Assembly (NCBI GenBank): GCA_012797815.1
Contig: JAAZOK010000043.1
Location: 1 to 46,850, forward strand
Origin: Chloroflexota bacterium
Lineage (GTDB): Bacteria > Chloroflexota > Anaerolineae > Anaerolineales > Anaerolineaceae
Direction of reading: 5' to 3'
Length of the DNA stretch: 46,850 nt
The notes beneath the pieces are model-generated. The model worked only from the letters and a program-made list of their open reading frames with translations. It was not told where the DNA came from and did no database searches. The position numbers were made by a program, and so were the translations under genes. Shown one piece after another: positions 1-10,041 of the stretch. The stretch's first letter is position 1; each line of letters opens with the position of its first letter.

Positions 1-17
1 AGCCGGCATGGCTCTTC

Positions 18-1469
<1,452 letters not shown>

Positions 1470-1478
1470 TTATTTGGT

Positions 1479-2018
1479 TTAGTTTATCAGGGTATTTAGA
1501 TCTTCTGCGGCTGTTTCAACGCTATCGCAGAAGCGAATGTAATCTCTGACCTTGTCAGGAATAAAATCGGTCATTTCAGTATAGAGAGCATTGATGACGT
1601 TGCGCCAGCTATCTCCCACCAGGATCAAACGAGGAACCGGAATGGAATCGAGGATGATCATATTCCAGGTGAGGGATATCTCTGCCAGTGTACCCACACC
1701 CCCCGGCAGCGCAATGGCAGCATCACAATTTTTGATCAACCCGCTTATACGACCGATGAGATCAGAATTATGCATTACCTCGGAGACCCATGGGTTAGGT
1801 TTGGCATTGCGCCACCTTTCGATATCATCACAGGTGACGCCGATCACGTGCCCTCCCGCTTCCGAGCAACCTTTGGAAACTGCTTCCATGGTACCTACAT
1901 ATGCTCCATTCAGGACGACGTGCCCGTTTTGTGCCAGCAACTTACCAAGTGTGTAAGCCTGTTCATAATCCGCATCCCCGGGTTTGGGATGGGCACTGCC
2001 AAAAACTGATACTCTCAT
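1479..2018 (-). CDS. LOG-family nucleotide-binding protein (putative nucleoside 5'-monophosphate phosphoribohydrolase)
   Basis: Rossmann-like protein of the lysine decarboxylase-like/LOG family (TIGR00725/TIGR00730 type). The family signature PGGVGTLAE lies at residues 105-113, with Glu113 as the catalytic-type acid, and VSVFGSAHPKPGD at the N-terminus is the usual first beta-strand and turn. Characterised relatives hydrolyse the N-glycosidic bond of nucleoside 5'-monophosphates, including cytokinin precursors; the substrate here is unknown. The 179-residue length is normal. An AAGGA Shine-Dalgarno sits before the ATG. It is followed after 27 bp by proS, and a terminator at 2117-2149 separates it from the EF-G paralogue upstream. 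Confidence 0.88.
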   Translation of the reverse strand: MRVSVFGSAHPKPGDADYEQAYTLGKLLAQNGHVVLNGAYVGTMEAVSKGCSEAGGHVIGVTCDDIERWRNAKPNPWVSEVMHNSDLIGRISGLIKNCDAAIALPGGVGTLAEISLTWNMIILDSIPVPRLILVGDSWRNVINALYTEMTDFIPDKVRDYIRFCDSVETAAEDLNTLIN

Positions 2019-2116
2019 TCTATAAGTCCTTTTCTTTCTTTAATTAATAACGTTCATTGTACAATAATCCGATTTGAACCAATTGAGATATTTTACTTGA
2101 TTTCACTTTATCGAAT

Positions 2117-2149
2117 AAAAAAAGGAGTTGGGAAAGTCCAACTCCTTTT
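2117..2149 (-). terminator. Rho-independent terminator of the EF-G paralogue gene
   Basis: A 12-bp inverted repeat (2120-2131 with 2138-2149, 6-nt loop) contains the GC core GGAGTTGG/CCAACTCC. Read on the minus strand it is followed by a run of seven T. It begins about 20 bp after the stop codon of the EF-G-like gene. Confidence 0.88.
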
Positions 2150-2168
2150 CAGTACAGCTACAAAATGA

Positions 2169-4238
2169 TCAAGCCTCTTTTGCCGCGTCTTCTTTGGCTT
2201 TCCGCTCAATGATCTCATTGGTAATGTGAGATGGGACCGTTTCATAATGCGAGAATTCCATGTTGAAGATGCCCCGGCCACCCGTGATAGAACGCAGATC
2301 GGTTGTGTAGCGCTGCATTTCTGACAGCGGAACATTTGCGGTTACGGTGGATTGCCCTTTTTCGGTATCCATGCCCTGAACACGGGCACGGCGGGTATTC
2401 ATGTCACCCAGGATGTCACCCATGTTCTCTTCAGGAACGATCACTTTAACTTGCATGATGGGTTCCAATAGCACCGGAGTAGCATCTTTGAAGGCTAATT
2501 TGAAGGCTTCACGCCCGGCGATTTCAAAAGCGATCGGTTTTGAATCAACCGGATGTTCTTTTCCATCAAAAACTTCCACTTTGATACCCGTAACGGTATA
2601 TCCGGCGATGATCCCTTCTTTCATGACATTGCGAATACCCTTCTCGATGGCGGGCATATAGCTGGATGAAATAGAGCCACCGAAGATCGCATTGACAAAT
2701 TCAAAAGCATCGCCTTCCAATGGTTCAACCCGTAAATGGACTTCACCGAATTGGCCTGCGCCACCGGATTGCTTTTTGTGGCGATACATGGCACTGGCTT
2801 TCTTGGTGATGGTTTCTTTGTAGGGAACTTTTGGAATAGTGACATCCAGACCAACCTGGAATTTGGATTCGGCACGGCGGATGGCGACATCAATGTGCTG
2901 GTCACCCATACCCTGCAGAATGGTCTGGTTGGTGGAGGGTTCTTGATGCCAGGATAGGGTCATGTCTTCTTCGCACAGGCGGGTCAGAGCAGGGCTGATC
3001 TTGGTAGAATCTGCCTGGGTCTTGGGGAAGATGGCAACCTGGAATAATGAAGTGGGATATTCGGGAATGTGAACTTTTACAGGATGTCCTTTATCACACA
3101 GGGTGTTGCCGGTAGCGGTGACGGTTAGTTTGGGGCAGACCCCGATATCACCACTATGGATCAGTTTGACCTGAATATTCTCTTTCCCTCGCGGGACATA
3201 AATATTCCCAATGCGTTCTTCGGTATCCTTACTTGAATTCCAAATGCGACTGTCTGCATTGATCATCCCTGAAAAAACACGGAAATAGGTTTGTTTTCCA
3301 ACAAAGGGATCCGCGGTGGTTTTCCATACATAAGCAGCTAGGGGACCGCCATCATTGGCTGAAAGGCTTTCTTCACCTGCGGCACCGTCAACTTTGATTT
3401 CGCCGGCTAGGTCAGGGGAGGGGAATATATTTACCACCGCATCGAGCAGGGGAAGAACACCAATTTCCTTTTCTCCGGCACTGACAAAAACAGGAATGAA
3501 CTCTCCTTTTCTTACTACTTCGGTTAGCCCTTTTACAATTTCTTCGGCAGAAAGCTCACCCGATTCAAGATATTTTTCCAGTAGCGAATCATCTCCTTCA
3601 GCAGCAGCTTCTACCAGTTCCATGTGGGCTTCTTCTGCAGCACTTTGCATATCGGAAGGAATGGCTTCGGGAGTCTTGCCATCGCCTTTGTACGCTTTCA
3701 TAGAAAGCAGGTCGATGACGCCCTGAAAATCCTGTTTTTCTCCCCAGGGGAGCTGGACTTTGATGAGGCGGGTGGAAGATCGTTCCTCAACGCTGGTGAA
3801 TGCTTTATTAAAATCGGCATTCTCGCGATCCATTTTATTGATGACCACAAAACGGGGTAAATTGAACTTATCACAATAATTCCAGGCAATCTCGGTACCA
3901 ACCTCGTACCCAGAAACGGCATCCACCACTACCACCGCGCCTTCCACCACGCTCAAGGCGGAGATCATCTCACCGACGAAATCGGTATACCCCGGAGTAT
4001 CCAGAAAATTGATCTTGGTATCTTTGTGTTCGATGGGAATAACGGAGGAATAGAGTGAAATGCTGCGACGAATTTCTTCTTCGTCAAAATCGCTGGCAGT
4101 GGTGCCTTCATTGATGCTGCCCATGCGGGTGGTTGCGCCAGTGATGTGCAGAAATGCTTCGGTAAGAATGGTCTTGCCTGCACTGCTGTGTGAAACTAAA
4201 GCGATATTTCTTATGTTGCCAGTACTGTATTCTTTCAT
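2169..4238 (-). CDS. fusA: Elongation factor G paralogue (EF-G2-like translational GTPase)
   Basis: At 689 residues it has the full five-domain EF-G layout: GTPase domain, domain II, and the domain III-V region with the SGGAGQFGEV stretch. The G motifs are unlike those of canonical EF-G. G1 is SHSSAGKT (16-23) where AHIDAGKT is usual. G2 reads RRSISL instead of RGITI. G3 is DTPGYTDF, so Tyr84 replaces the catalytic His of DTPGHVDF. G4 NKMD (134-137) is intact. This points to the EF-G2/EF-G-like subfamily, whose members may have altered GTPase activity or a role apart from normal translocation. It is monocistronic with its own promoter and terminator, and lacks the rpsL-rpsG-tuf neighbours of the main fusA, which supports paralogue status. 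AAAGGG precedes the ATG. Confidence 0.93.
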   Translation of the reverse strand: MKEYSTGNIRNIALVSHSSAGKTILTEAFLHITGATTRMGSINEGTTASDFDEEEIRRSISLYSSVIPIEHKDTKINFLDTPGYTDFVGEMISALSVVEGAVVVVDAVSGYEVGTEIAWNYCDKFNLPRFVVINKMDRENADFNKAFTSVEERSSTRLIKVQLPWGEKQDFQGVIDLLSMKAYKGDGKTPEAIPSDMQSAAEEAHMELVEAAAEGDDSLLEKYLESGELSAEEIVKGLTEVVRKGEFIPVFVSAGEKEIGVLPLLDAVVNIFPSPDLAGEIKVDGAAGEESLSANDGGPLAAYVWKTTADPFVGKQTYFRVFSGMINADSRIWNSSKDTEERIGNIYVPRGKENIQVKLIHSGDIGVCPKLTVTATGNTLCDKGHPVKVHIPEYPTSLFQVAIFPKTQADSTKISPALTRLCEEDMTLSWHQEPSTNQTILQGMGDQHIDVAIRRAESKFQVGLDVTIPKVPYKETITKKASAMYRHKKQSGGAGQFGEVHLRVEPLEGDAFEFVNAIFGGSISSSYMPAIEKGIRNVMKEGIIAGYTVTGIKVEVFDGKEHPVDSKPIAFEIAGREAFKLAFKDATPVLLEPIMQVKVIVPEENMGDILGDMNTRRARVQGMDTEKGQSTVTANVPLSEMQRYTTDLRSITGGRGIFNMEFSHYETVPSHITNEIIERKAKEDAAKEA

Positions 4239-4278
4239 TAAAATTACCCTTTATGAGAGATATGATAACGACTTGCTT

Positions 4279-4307
4279 ATTTTAAGGTGAATCGCGTCAA
4301 ATGTCAA
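4279..4307 (-). promoter_or_regulatory. Sigma-70-type promoter of the EF-G paralogue
   Basis: On the minus strand the site reads TTGACA (4302-4307), a 17-bp spacer, then TAAAAT (4279-4284). That is a perfect -35 and a five-of-six -10 match. The predicted start lies about 35 bp before the ATG at 4238. Confidence 0.82.
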
Positions 4308-4490
4308 AGACCCCATTTTCTCGATTTAAAAATCGTCGGATGCGTACGACTGAAACGAAAATACTTCCTTGCTCTTAAATAAGAGCTGTTCGTTGATATC
4401 AATCTTTTCCCAAATGGATAAAGCGAAAAAGTTTCTATTTTATTGTATAGACTCCTCCAATGGCGTTATCTCCCGGGGATGTTCTGCAAT

Positions 4491-4946
4491 TTACTGATTA
4501 ATTGTTCGGCATTGGATGGCGTCCCTAAGTTGATGTAATAACTCTTTGTCTCGTTTAATCGAAAATGCCGTGCCGGCATCATTGGTATTGGGATATGACC
4601 AGGGCAAACCACTCCGCAATTCTTTTGGTTCACATCGATAGCGCGGAACAATATGCGCATGCAATATTGGATCAGAATTGCCCAGAAGGGCATAATTTAT
4701 GCGATAGGCTTTTGTAACTTCCAGGAGCGCATCTCCTATCAGTGCCATATCGCATAAGAAATTACTACGCTGTTTTGGTTCAAGGATATTTATAGATTCT
4801 ACAACGGGATATGCTTGTAGAATACAATAACCACGCAAAAATTGCATATTACTGAGGAAAACCCACCCGGAAGGTAATTTGCATATAAAATTGAGGCTTT
4901 GTTCATTTTGCTCGATTCTGGTCGTCTCATTTGAAGTGGCGGACAT
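4491..4946 (-). CDS. HIT-like (histidine triad) family protein
   Basis: Small protein of 151 residues resembling the HIT superfamily of nucleotide hydrolases and transferases. The key segment is GNSDPILHAHIVPRY (residues 89-103). It holds the first and second histidines of the triad (His96 and the nucleophile-position His98), but the third is Val100. The GN-x3-P-x-LH-x-HI-x-PRY pattern recurs in a HIT subfamily of uncharacterised hydrolases. The start at 4946 was chosen over an upstream in-frame start at 5000 because GGAGG lies 7 nt before this ATG. The gene stands alone: a 252-bp gap follows before the EF-G paralogue, and the next gene upstream runs the other way. Substrate unknown. Confidence 0.72.
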   Translation of the reverse strand: MSATSNETTRIEQNEQSLNFICKLPSGWVFLSNMQFLRGYCILQAYPVVESINILEPKQRSNFLCDMALIGDALLEVTKAYRINYALLGNSDPILHAHIVPRYRCEPKELRSGLPWSYPNTNDAGTAFSIKRDKELLHQLRDAIQCRTINQ

Positions 4947-5073
4947 GGCATAACCTCCATAGGACTTTTGCATGGATGTTCTGAGTAAATCCCGGCACAA
5001 ATTGATTATATTTGATAAGAGCTATTTAACCCTTGGCTTTTGTGAATGATCAAATTTTATCTATGATAAATTA

Positions 5074-5100
5074 AAAAACAATTACAATGAAATTGTTTTT
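5074..5100 (+). other. AT-rich hairpin in the methyltransferase leader
   Basis: A perfect 10-bp inverted repeat AAAAACAATT / AATTGTTTTT with a 7-nt loop ends directly before the purine-rich AAGAAAGG that serves as ribosome binding site of the methyltransferase gene. All but two of the pairs are A-T, so stability is modest. It could influence translation or act as a weak terminator. Confidence 0.4.
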
Positions 5101-5121
5101 AAGAAAGGTCAATAATTCGCC

Positions 5122-5688
5122 GTGCAGACATTAAAACGGAGATATCGTTTTTTCCGCAGTTATCATGCAGATCCTCCCTGGGATACCAATATTTCCCCTC
5201 CCGAGCTGCTCGATTTTCTAACCTTACACATCCCTGGTAGGGCACTGGACATCGGTTGTGGAACCGGTACGAACTTGATTGGTCTGGCGAAATATGGCTG
5301 GCAAGCGGAAGGGATCGACTATATTCACAGAGCAGTTCGAAAAGCCCGGCAAAAGCTACAAGATAAAAACCTTACCATTCCTGTATATCACGGTGATTTT
5401 TTGACCTCGACAAAAGTACGGGGACCCTATGATCTGATCCTGGATATTGGCTGCTACCACAGCTTTCCGGATGAGAATAAACGCAGATATGAGGACAAAA
5501 TCGCAGTGCTATTGGCCAAACCGGGTTATTTTCTCATCCATGGATATCTAAAATCCGATTCACCACGGCGCGGGATCACACAGAAAGATATCGAATTGCT
5601 CTCAACACGATTTCATGTGGAATTTGCAGAGCGGGGTACCGGGTTGCACGAACGCCCTTCTATCTGGATGTTATTCAGACGGGAGTAG
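5122..5688 (+). CDS. Class I SAM-dependent methyltransferase
   Basis: A 188-residue Rossmann-fold methyltransferase. Motif I is ALDIGCGTGTN (41-51), an acidic residue at the end of beta-2 (Asp66, in GIDY) would bind the ribose hydroxyls of S-adenosylmethionine, and YDLILDIGCYHS forms the motif IV region. The N-terminal YHADPPWDTN is typical of small tellurite-resistance/thiopurine-type methyltransferases, but the acceptor cannot be inferred. Translation starts at GTG with AAGAAAGG about 12 nt upstream. It is the only gene on the plus strand here, and its last 18 bp overlap the 3' end of the converging nucleotidyltransferase fusion gene. Confidence 0.85.
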   Translation: MQTLKRRYRFFRSYHADPPWDTNISPPELLDFLTLHIPGRALDIGCGTGTNLIGLAKYGWQAEGIDYIHRAVRKARQKLQDKNLTIPVYHGDFLTSTKVRGPYDLILDIGCYHSFPDENKRRYEDKIAVLLAKPGYFLIHGYLKSDSPRRGITQKDIELLSTRFHVEFAERGTGLHERPSIWMLFRRE

Positions 5689-8328
5689 CCCCTGTTTGCG
5701 CAGGTTTCCCAAGAGAGTTTGCAGCAATTGCTGTTCTTCATCATGTGAGATCACGTCACTATCGATCCAGGCTGCCTGGAGCGACTGGTTGATGAGTTTG
5801 TATACCGGTCCGGGTAAAATCCCCATCTTTTTCAGGTCACTGCCATTGGTGTATGGTTTTAATTTGATCCATTCATCCTGGTAGAGGTTTAAAATGTTCA
5901 CGATCTTGTCGTTGTCGTAGAAAAGGATTTGAAGTGCCACCAGGGTATAAGCGGGGATATCTTTTAGCAGGAAATAAATATCACTGGATTTCTTGTCAAT
6001 TATTTGAGGTAATTCTTGCAGCAAATGTTGTGCCTGGTTGATGCTTTTCTGAATGACCTGGGGTAGTTTCAAGCGTTTCATGATATGTTGAACATCATCT
6101 TTTTTCTGCATGCTGAAAAGAACGGTATAGCGGATGATCATTTCGACGGGAGAATTCCCCACTTTTTTGGGTAAATGCCATTTTTCATCCACTGTTTTCC
6201 CCAGGGCAGATTGCAGCAGGATAGCGATCTTTTTCGAAAAAATAAGTCCGGGGTCAATGGCTTCAAGTAATCCAAGCTGCTGTAAGCGCCTGAAAATATC
6301 CACCGCGAGCCTTTCCCTTAAAATCTGGTCAAATTCATGGCGCAGACGATCGCCGGAAACCTGTTTCAACAGGGATTTGGCTTCTTGCAGCAATTCCAGG
6401 GTGCGGTCTTCGATGGTGAAACCAAAGCGCTGTTCAAAGCGTACAGCGCGTAGTATGCGGGTTGGATCGTCGACGAATGATAGAGAATGGAGAACGCGGA
6501 TGATGCCATTTTGCAGATCATCCAATCCCCCCCAATAATCGTAGAGTTCCCCATAATGTCTTCCATCCAGACGCAGTGCCAGAGTATTGATGGAAAAATC
6601 GCGACGCAACAGATCGAGCTTGATGCTGCTCAATTTGATGGTTGGTAGGGCGCTGGGGTTTTTGTAGAACTCAGTGCGGGCGCTGATCAGGTCAACTGAT
6701 TTGGGAAGATCACCTTTTGTAGAAATGCCCAGTGCGGTATTGAGCTTTTCTTCATCAATAAACCATTTGGCGGTTCCAAATTGACGGTGAGAGGTAACCC
6801 TCCCTCCGAAAGCATTGGTGAGATTTTGTGAAAGCTCAATAGCATTCCCTTCGACCACCAGATCAAGATCAAGGATAGGGGATTTCCGGAGAATATCCCT
6901 GACCACACCCCCGACCAGATAGACATGCATGTGCATGCTGTGCGCGGTCTCGGCGATTGCTTTCAGTAATTTCAACTGGTTGGAACTGAGGTGTTCCTCC
7001 AATTGAAGGGAAAGGTTCATTTTCTCACTGTTGATCGACGGAGAGCCGGAATATGCTTTAAGCAGGTCGGTGCGAGTGACAATACCGATGATCTTCTCAC
7101 TCTGGCTGTCTACTACAGGAATCTGCCCCCAATTCGATTTCGCCATGACCTGATGCAACTCATCAAGGGATGTCTCGGGATGAACAAAATAATTGCCGGC
7201 TTCCATTAAACTACTCGCTGGTAAATCCATTTTGTGCGCCAGGGCTCGATCAACTGCCCGGCGGGTCAACAGCCCGAGTACTTTATCATGGTCTACAACG
7301 GGGAATCCTTCATAGCCAAAACGCTGCATTAACTGAATGGCTTCCTGCGATTTGGTAACCGGACTGAGCAGCAACGGGTTCTTGGACATGATCTGTTTGA
7401 CGGTCACCGATGGATAGATGAATTGATCAAGCGACGCGATAAATTCCTTTTCAATCACGAAAAGGGCATTTTTAGGAGAACTGTTTTTGCGAATCAAGGC
7501 GGCTGCAGCACGCGGGTGACCACCACCGCCGTAATTTTCGGCAATTGCAGCCACATTGATCTGATCGCTCACCGAACGGGCAACAAAGCGGATGCCTTCT
7601 TTGGTCTTCACAAAGATGAACAATCCGTCGGGATCGTAAAGGTCACATAATTTATGTGCGATGCTGGAAACCTCATCTTCCAAAAATTCCGCATCTACAC
7701 TGGATACCATGACACGTTGTTTCTTCAGTTCGAGCACCTGGTTGTTTTTGATTAACATGTCCAATACTTTCTGCTGATTGGCAGAAAGAGAAGGGTTGAG
7801 AAAATTGGCTGCGATCTTCAAACTGGCTCCCTGGGTCAATAAAAAAGCGACCGCTTGGGCATCGCGTGCGGTGGTACTGGTATAGGTAAGCGAGCCGGTA
7901 TCCTCATAAATTCCCAACAATAACAGCGTAGCCTGGATCATGCTTAGATTGCTGTTATGGTCCATCAAGTGTTCCACAAAGTAAGTGGTACAGGCACCGG
8001 TCTGTATGGCGTTGAATTCCCAATTGGGGTCAAGATCGTCTCTGATCTTGTGGTGATCAAATATGCAGATATGGGTATCTTTTCCGGTACCTTTTAGGGT
8101 AACCAGCGATTGTGTATCCACCAAAGTGATGGTTTGAATATTTTGTTTAGGGAGAGCTTGGGGAAGAATGAAAGGAAGTTCAAAGCGGTAACTGTTATAG
8201 AATTGTTGCACATTCCGATTCAATGTATTGGGTAAAATGGGATAGGCACGATCTTCCAACAGGTAAGCCCCTAATATGGAAGCAAACCCATCGAAGTCTG
8301 TCTGTTCATGGGTCATAATGATATCCAT
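5671..8328 (-). CDS. DHH-CBS-poly(A) polymerase/CCA-adding tRNA nucleotidyltransferase fusion
   Basis: An 885-residue multidomain protein. Residues 1-300 form a DHH/DHHA1 phosphoesterase-like module: DFDG near 11-14, FDHHK at 90-94, and GGGGHPRAAA at 267-276. Residues 305-425 hold two CBS motifs, likely to bind adenine nucleotides. From about 465 onward is a class II nucleotidyltransferase: LVGGVVRD (471-478), the metal-binding Asp pair D487/D489, RRDFSIN (575-581) and DPTRILRAVRFE (621-632). The same order is known from A-adding or CCA-adding enzymes of Aquifex, cyanobacteria and others that split the two activities. Whether this copy adds CC, A or CCA cannot be told by eye. It is divergent from the E1-like gene over an 82-bp spacer. 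The 3' end overlaps the methyltransferase by 18 bp. Confidence 0.94.
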   Translation of the reverse strand: MDIIMTHEQTDFDGFASILGAYLLEDRAYPILPNTLNRNVQQFYNSYRFELPFILPQALPKQNIQTITLVDTQSLVTLKGTGKDTHICIFDHHKIRDDLDPNWEFNAIQTGACTTYFVEHLMDHNSNLSMIQATLLLLGIYEDTGSLTYTSTTARDAQAVAFLLTQGASLKIAANFLNPSLSANQQKVLDMLIKNNQVLELKKQRVMVSSVDAEFLEDEVSSIAHKLCDLYDPDGLFIFVKTKEGIRFVARSVSDQINVAAIAENYGGGGHPRAAAALIRKNSSPKNALFVIEKEFIASLDQFIYPSVTVKQIMSKNPLLLSPVTKSQEAIQLMQRFGYEGFPVVDHDKVLGLLTRRAVDRALAHKMDLPASSLMEAGNYFVHPETSLDELHQVMAKSNWGQIPVVDSQSEKIIGIVTRTDLLKAYSGSPSINSEKMNLSLQLEEHLSSNQLKLLKAIAETAHSMHMHVYLVGGVVRDILRKSPILDLDLVVEGNAIELSQNLTNAFGGRVTSHRQFGTAKWFIDEEKLNTALGISTKGDLPKSVDLISARTEFYKNPSALPTIKLSSIKLDLLRRDFSINTLALRLDGRHYGELYDYWGGLDDLQNGIIRVLHSLSFVDDPTRILRAVRFEQRFGFTIEDRTLELLQEAKSLLKQVSGDRLRHEFDQILRERLAVDIFRRLQQLGLLEAIDPGLIFSKKIAILLQSALGKTVDEKWHLPKKVGNSPVEMIIRYTVLFSMQKKDDVQHIMKRLKLPQVIQKSINQAQHLLQELPQIIDKKSSDIYFLLKDIPAYTLVALQILFYDNDKIVNILNLYQDEWIKLKPYTNGSDLKKMGILPGPVYKLINQSLQAAWIDSDVISHDEEQQLLQTLLGNLRKQGLLPSE

Positions 8329-8365
8329 GTGTTTATTCTAACTCTTTTCTTAGAAATTAAGACGC

Positions 8366-8394
8366 TTGTGCCTGTATAATGCACACAATACAAT
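8366..8394 (+). promoter_or_regulatory. Candidate promoter of the E1-like/PIG-L pair
   Basis: TTGTGC (8366-8371), a 17-bp spacer and TACAAT (8389-8394) lie 16 bp before the ATG at 8411. A second good -10 (TATAAT, 8375-8380) overlaps it without an obvious -35, so the true start is uncertain. Confidence 0.4.
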
Positions 8395-8410
8395 ATTTAT
8401 AGAGAGAAAA

Positions 8411-9166
8411 ATGCGAAGTTTGAATCCTGATGAAACAGAACGATACCAGCGCCATTTGCGCATCCCCGAATTTGGTGAGACAGGGCAGCAGAAGCTGAAG
8501 GAAGCAGCCGTGCTGGTGGTGGGAGCGGGAGGGCTCGGCTCAGCGGTGCTGTATTATCTGGCAGCAGCCGGGGTGGGGCGCTTGGGGATTGTGGATGCGG
8601 ATATGATTGAGCTTTCAAACTTACAACGACAGATCTTGCATGACAGTGAACATATCGGAATGAGGAAGACCGATTCGGCTTTTGCGCGACTGCATGCCTT
8701 GAACCCGCATATTGAAATAGAGGTCCATCCCTTTCGTTTCAACAAAGAGAATGCGGATGAGTTAATTCGGAATTATGCCATCGTGATGGATGGCACGGAT
8801 AATTTTGAAACACGCTTTGTGATCAATGATGCTTGCGTACGGAATGGAAAACCCTATATTTTTGGTGCAGTCAACCAATTCCACGGACAGGTGAGTGTTT
8901 TTGACGCGTTAAAAGGACCCTGTTTCCGCTGTCTGTATCCGGAAATGCCCTCTGAGGAAGTGATTGCGCTGAACAGGGGGGTAGGGGTGATCGGTGCCGT
9001 TCCTGGCATCATCGGCTCGATCGAAGCCCTGGAATGCATCAAGATCTTAAGCAATGTCGGGAATCCTTTATATGGACGCATGATCTTGCTGGATGGTACA
9101 GTCATGAATTTTCGTGAAATACAAATTCGCAAACGGGCAGATTGCTCTGTTTGCAGTAAACAATGA
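8411..9166 (+). CDS. ThiF/MoeB/HesA-type E1-like adenylyltransferase
   Basis: A 251-residue ubiquitin-activating-like enzyme of the family that adenylates the C-terminal glycine of MoaD or ThiS sulfur carriers. Visible are the nucleotide loop GAGGLGS (38-44), Asp62, SNLQRQ (69-74), the catalytic DGTDN (127-131), and two zinc pairs, CFRC (171-174) and C245/C248. The stretch before GVIG, where relatives have S-C-A-E-A-GVLG, reads L-N-R-G-V; Asn188 takes the place of the Cys that forms an acyl-disulfide in ThiF. No MoaD, ThiS or rhodanese gene is nearby. The start at 8411 was preferred over one 45 bp upstream because family N-termini begin with ERYQRHL-type helices. The stop overlaps the next start as ATGA. 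Confidence 0.87.
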   Translation: MRSLNPDETERYQRHLRIPEFGETGQQKLKEAAVLVVGAGGLGSAVLYYLAAAGVGRLGIVDADMIELSNLQRQILHDSEHIGMRKTDSAFARLHALNPHIEIEVHPFRFNKENADELIRNYAIVMDGTDNFETRFVINDACVRNGKPYIFGAVNQFHGQVSVFDALKGPCFRCLYPEMPSEEVIALNRGVGVIGAVPGIIGSIEALECIKILSNVGNPLYGRMILLDGTVMNFREIQIRKRADCSVCSKQ

Positions 9167-10041
9167 GGCAGAGATTGAACAACCAAAAACGAATTCTAGT
9201 AGTTACTGCTCATCCCGATGATGAGACCTTCGGAATGGGTGGTACCCTGGCCAAGTATATTGCTGAAGGCAGTCAGGTGACAGTGATATGTGCGACCAAA
9301 GGGGAAGTGGGAGAAGCGGATACGGAACTATTAGCTCAATATCCCTCCATGGCGGCGTTAAGGGAAGCTGAGATGCGCTGTGCCTTACAGGTGTTGGGTG
9401 TGAAGGATGTGTATTTTCTGGGATATCGTGATTCTGGTATGCCTGGAAGCCAAGATAATGACCACGCTCACGCCTTCATCCAGGCACCGTTGGAAAAAAC
9501 CGGCAGGGAAGTGGCTTTCTTCATACGCAAGTTAAAGCCAGAAGTAGTGCTCACTTTTGACCCAATGGGCGGCTATGGACACCCCGATCATATCTATACC
9601 TATAAAACCGTTGAAAAGGCGTTGGAAATATCCACAGACCCTACGGTAGAGCTGGAAGGGCTTGAGCCATTCATGCCTGAAAGGGTATATTTGCATACTT
9701 TCCCCCGCAAATTCATGCGTCTGGTTGTCAAACTGATGCCATTGTTCGGAAAAGATCCCACCAAGTTTGGGAAGAATGGGGATATCAATTTTGTGGAGAT
9801 CATGAGAGTTGATTTCCCCATTCATTTACGCATTCGCTATACCAAATATGCCGGACAGCGGGAAAGAGCGTCTGCCTGCTACAAGAGCCAGGGTGGGGAT
9901 CATCAAAGCGGATACATCATAAGCTGGCTGCAGCGGTTGTTTACCTCCAGTGAAGAATACATGCAGTATTATCCGGTGCCGCGATCAAGAAAAAAGCACC
10001 ACGACCTGTTCTATGATCTGGATGCAAGTGATGGTTCCTAG
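9163..10041 (+). CDS. PIG-L/LmbE-family zinc-dependent deacetylase
   Basis: A 292-residue LmbE-like N-deacetylase. The first metal motif, AHPDDE, is at 16-21 and the second, GHPDH, at 139-143, both in their usual places. Relatives remove N-acetyl groups from GlcNAc-phosphatidylinositol, mycothiol or bacillithiol precursors, or antibiotic intermediates. The middle of this protein has a basic insert (RKFMRLVVKLM) that might touch membrane or nucleic acid. The start codon overlaps the E1-like stop (ATGA), so the pair is translationally coupled. Its last 4 bp (CTAG, 10038-10041) are shared with the stop of the convergent HD-domain gene. Substrate unknown. Confidence 0.9.
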   Translation: MRQRLNNQKRILVVTAHPDDETFGMGGTLAKYIAEGSQVTVICATKGEVGEADTELLAQYPSMAALREAEMRCALQVLGVKDVYFLGYRDSGMPGSQDNDHAHAFIQAPLEKTGREVAFFIRKLKPEVVLTFDPMGGYGHPDHIYTYKTVEKALEISTDPTVELEGLEPFMPERVYLHTFPRKFMRLVVKLMPLFGKDPTKFGKNGDINFVEIMRVDFPIHLRIRYTKYAGQRERASACYKSQGGDHQSGYIISWLQRLFTSSEEYMQYYPVPRSRKKHHDLFYDLDASDGS

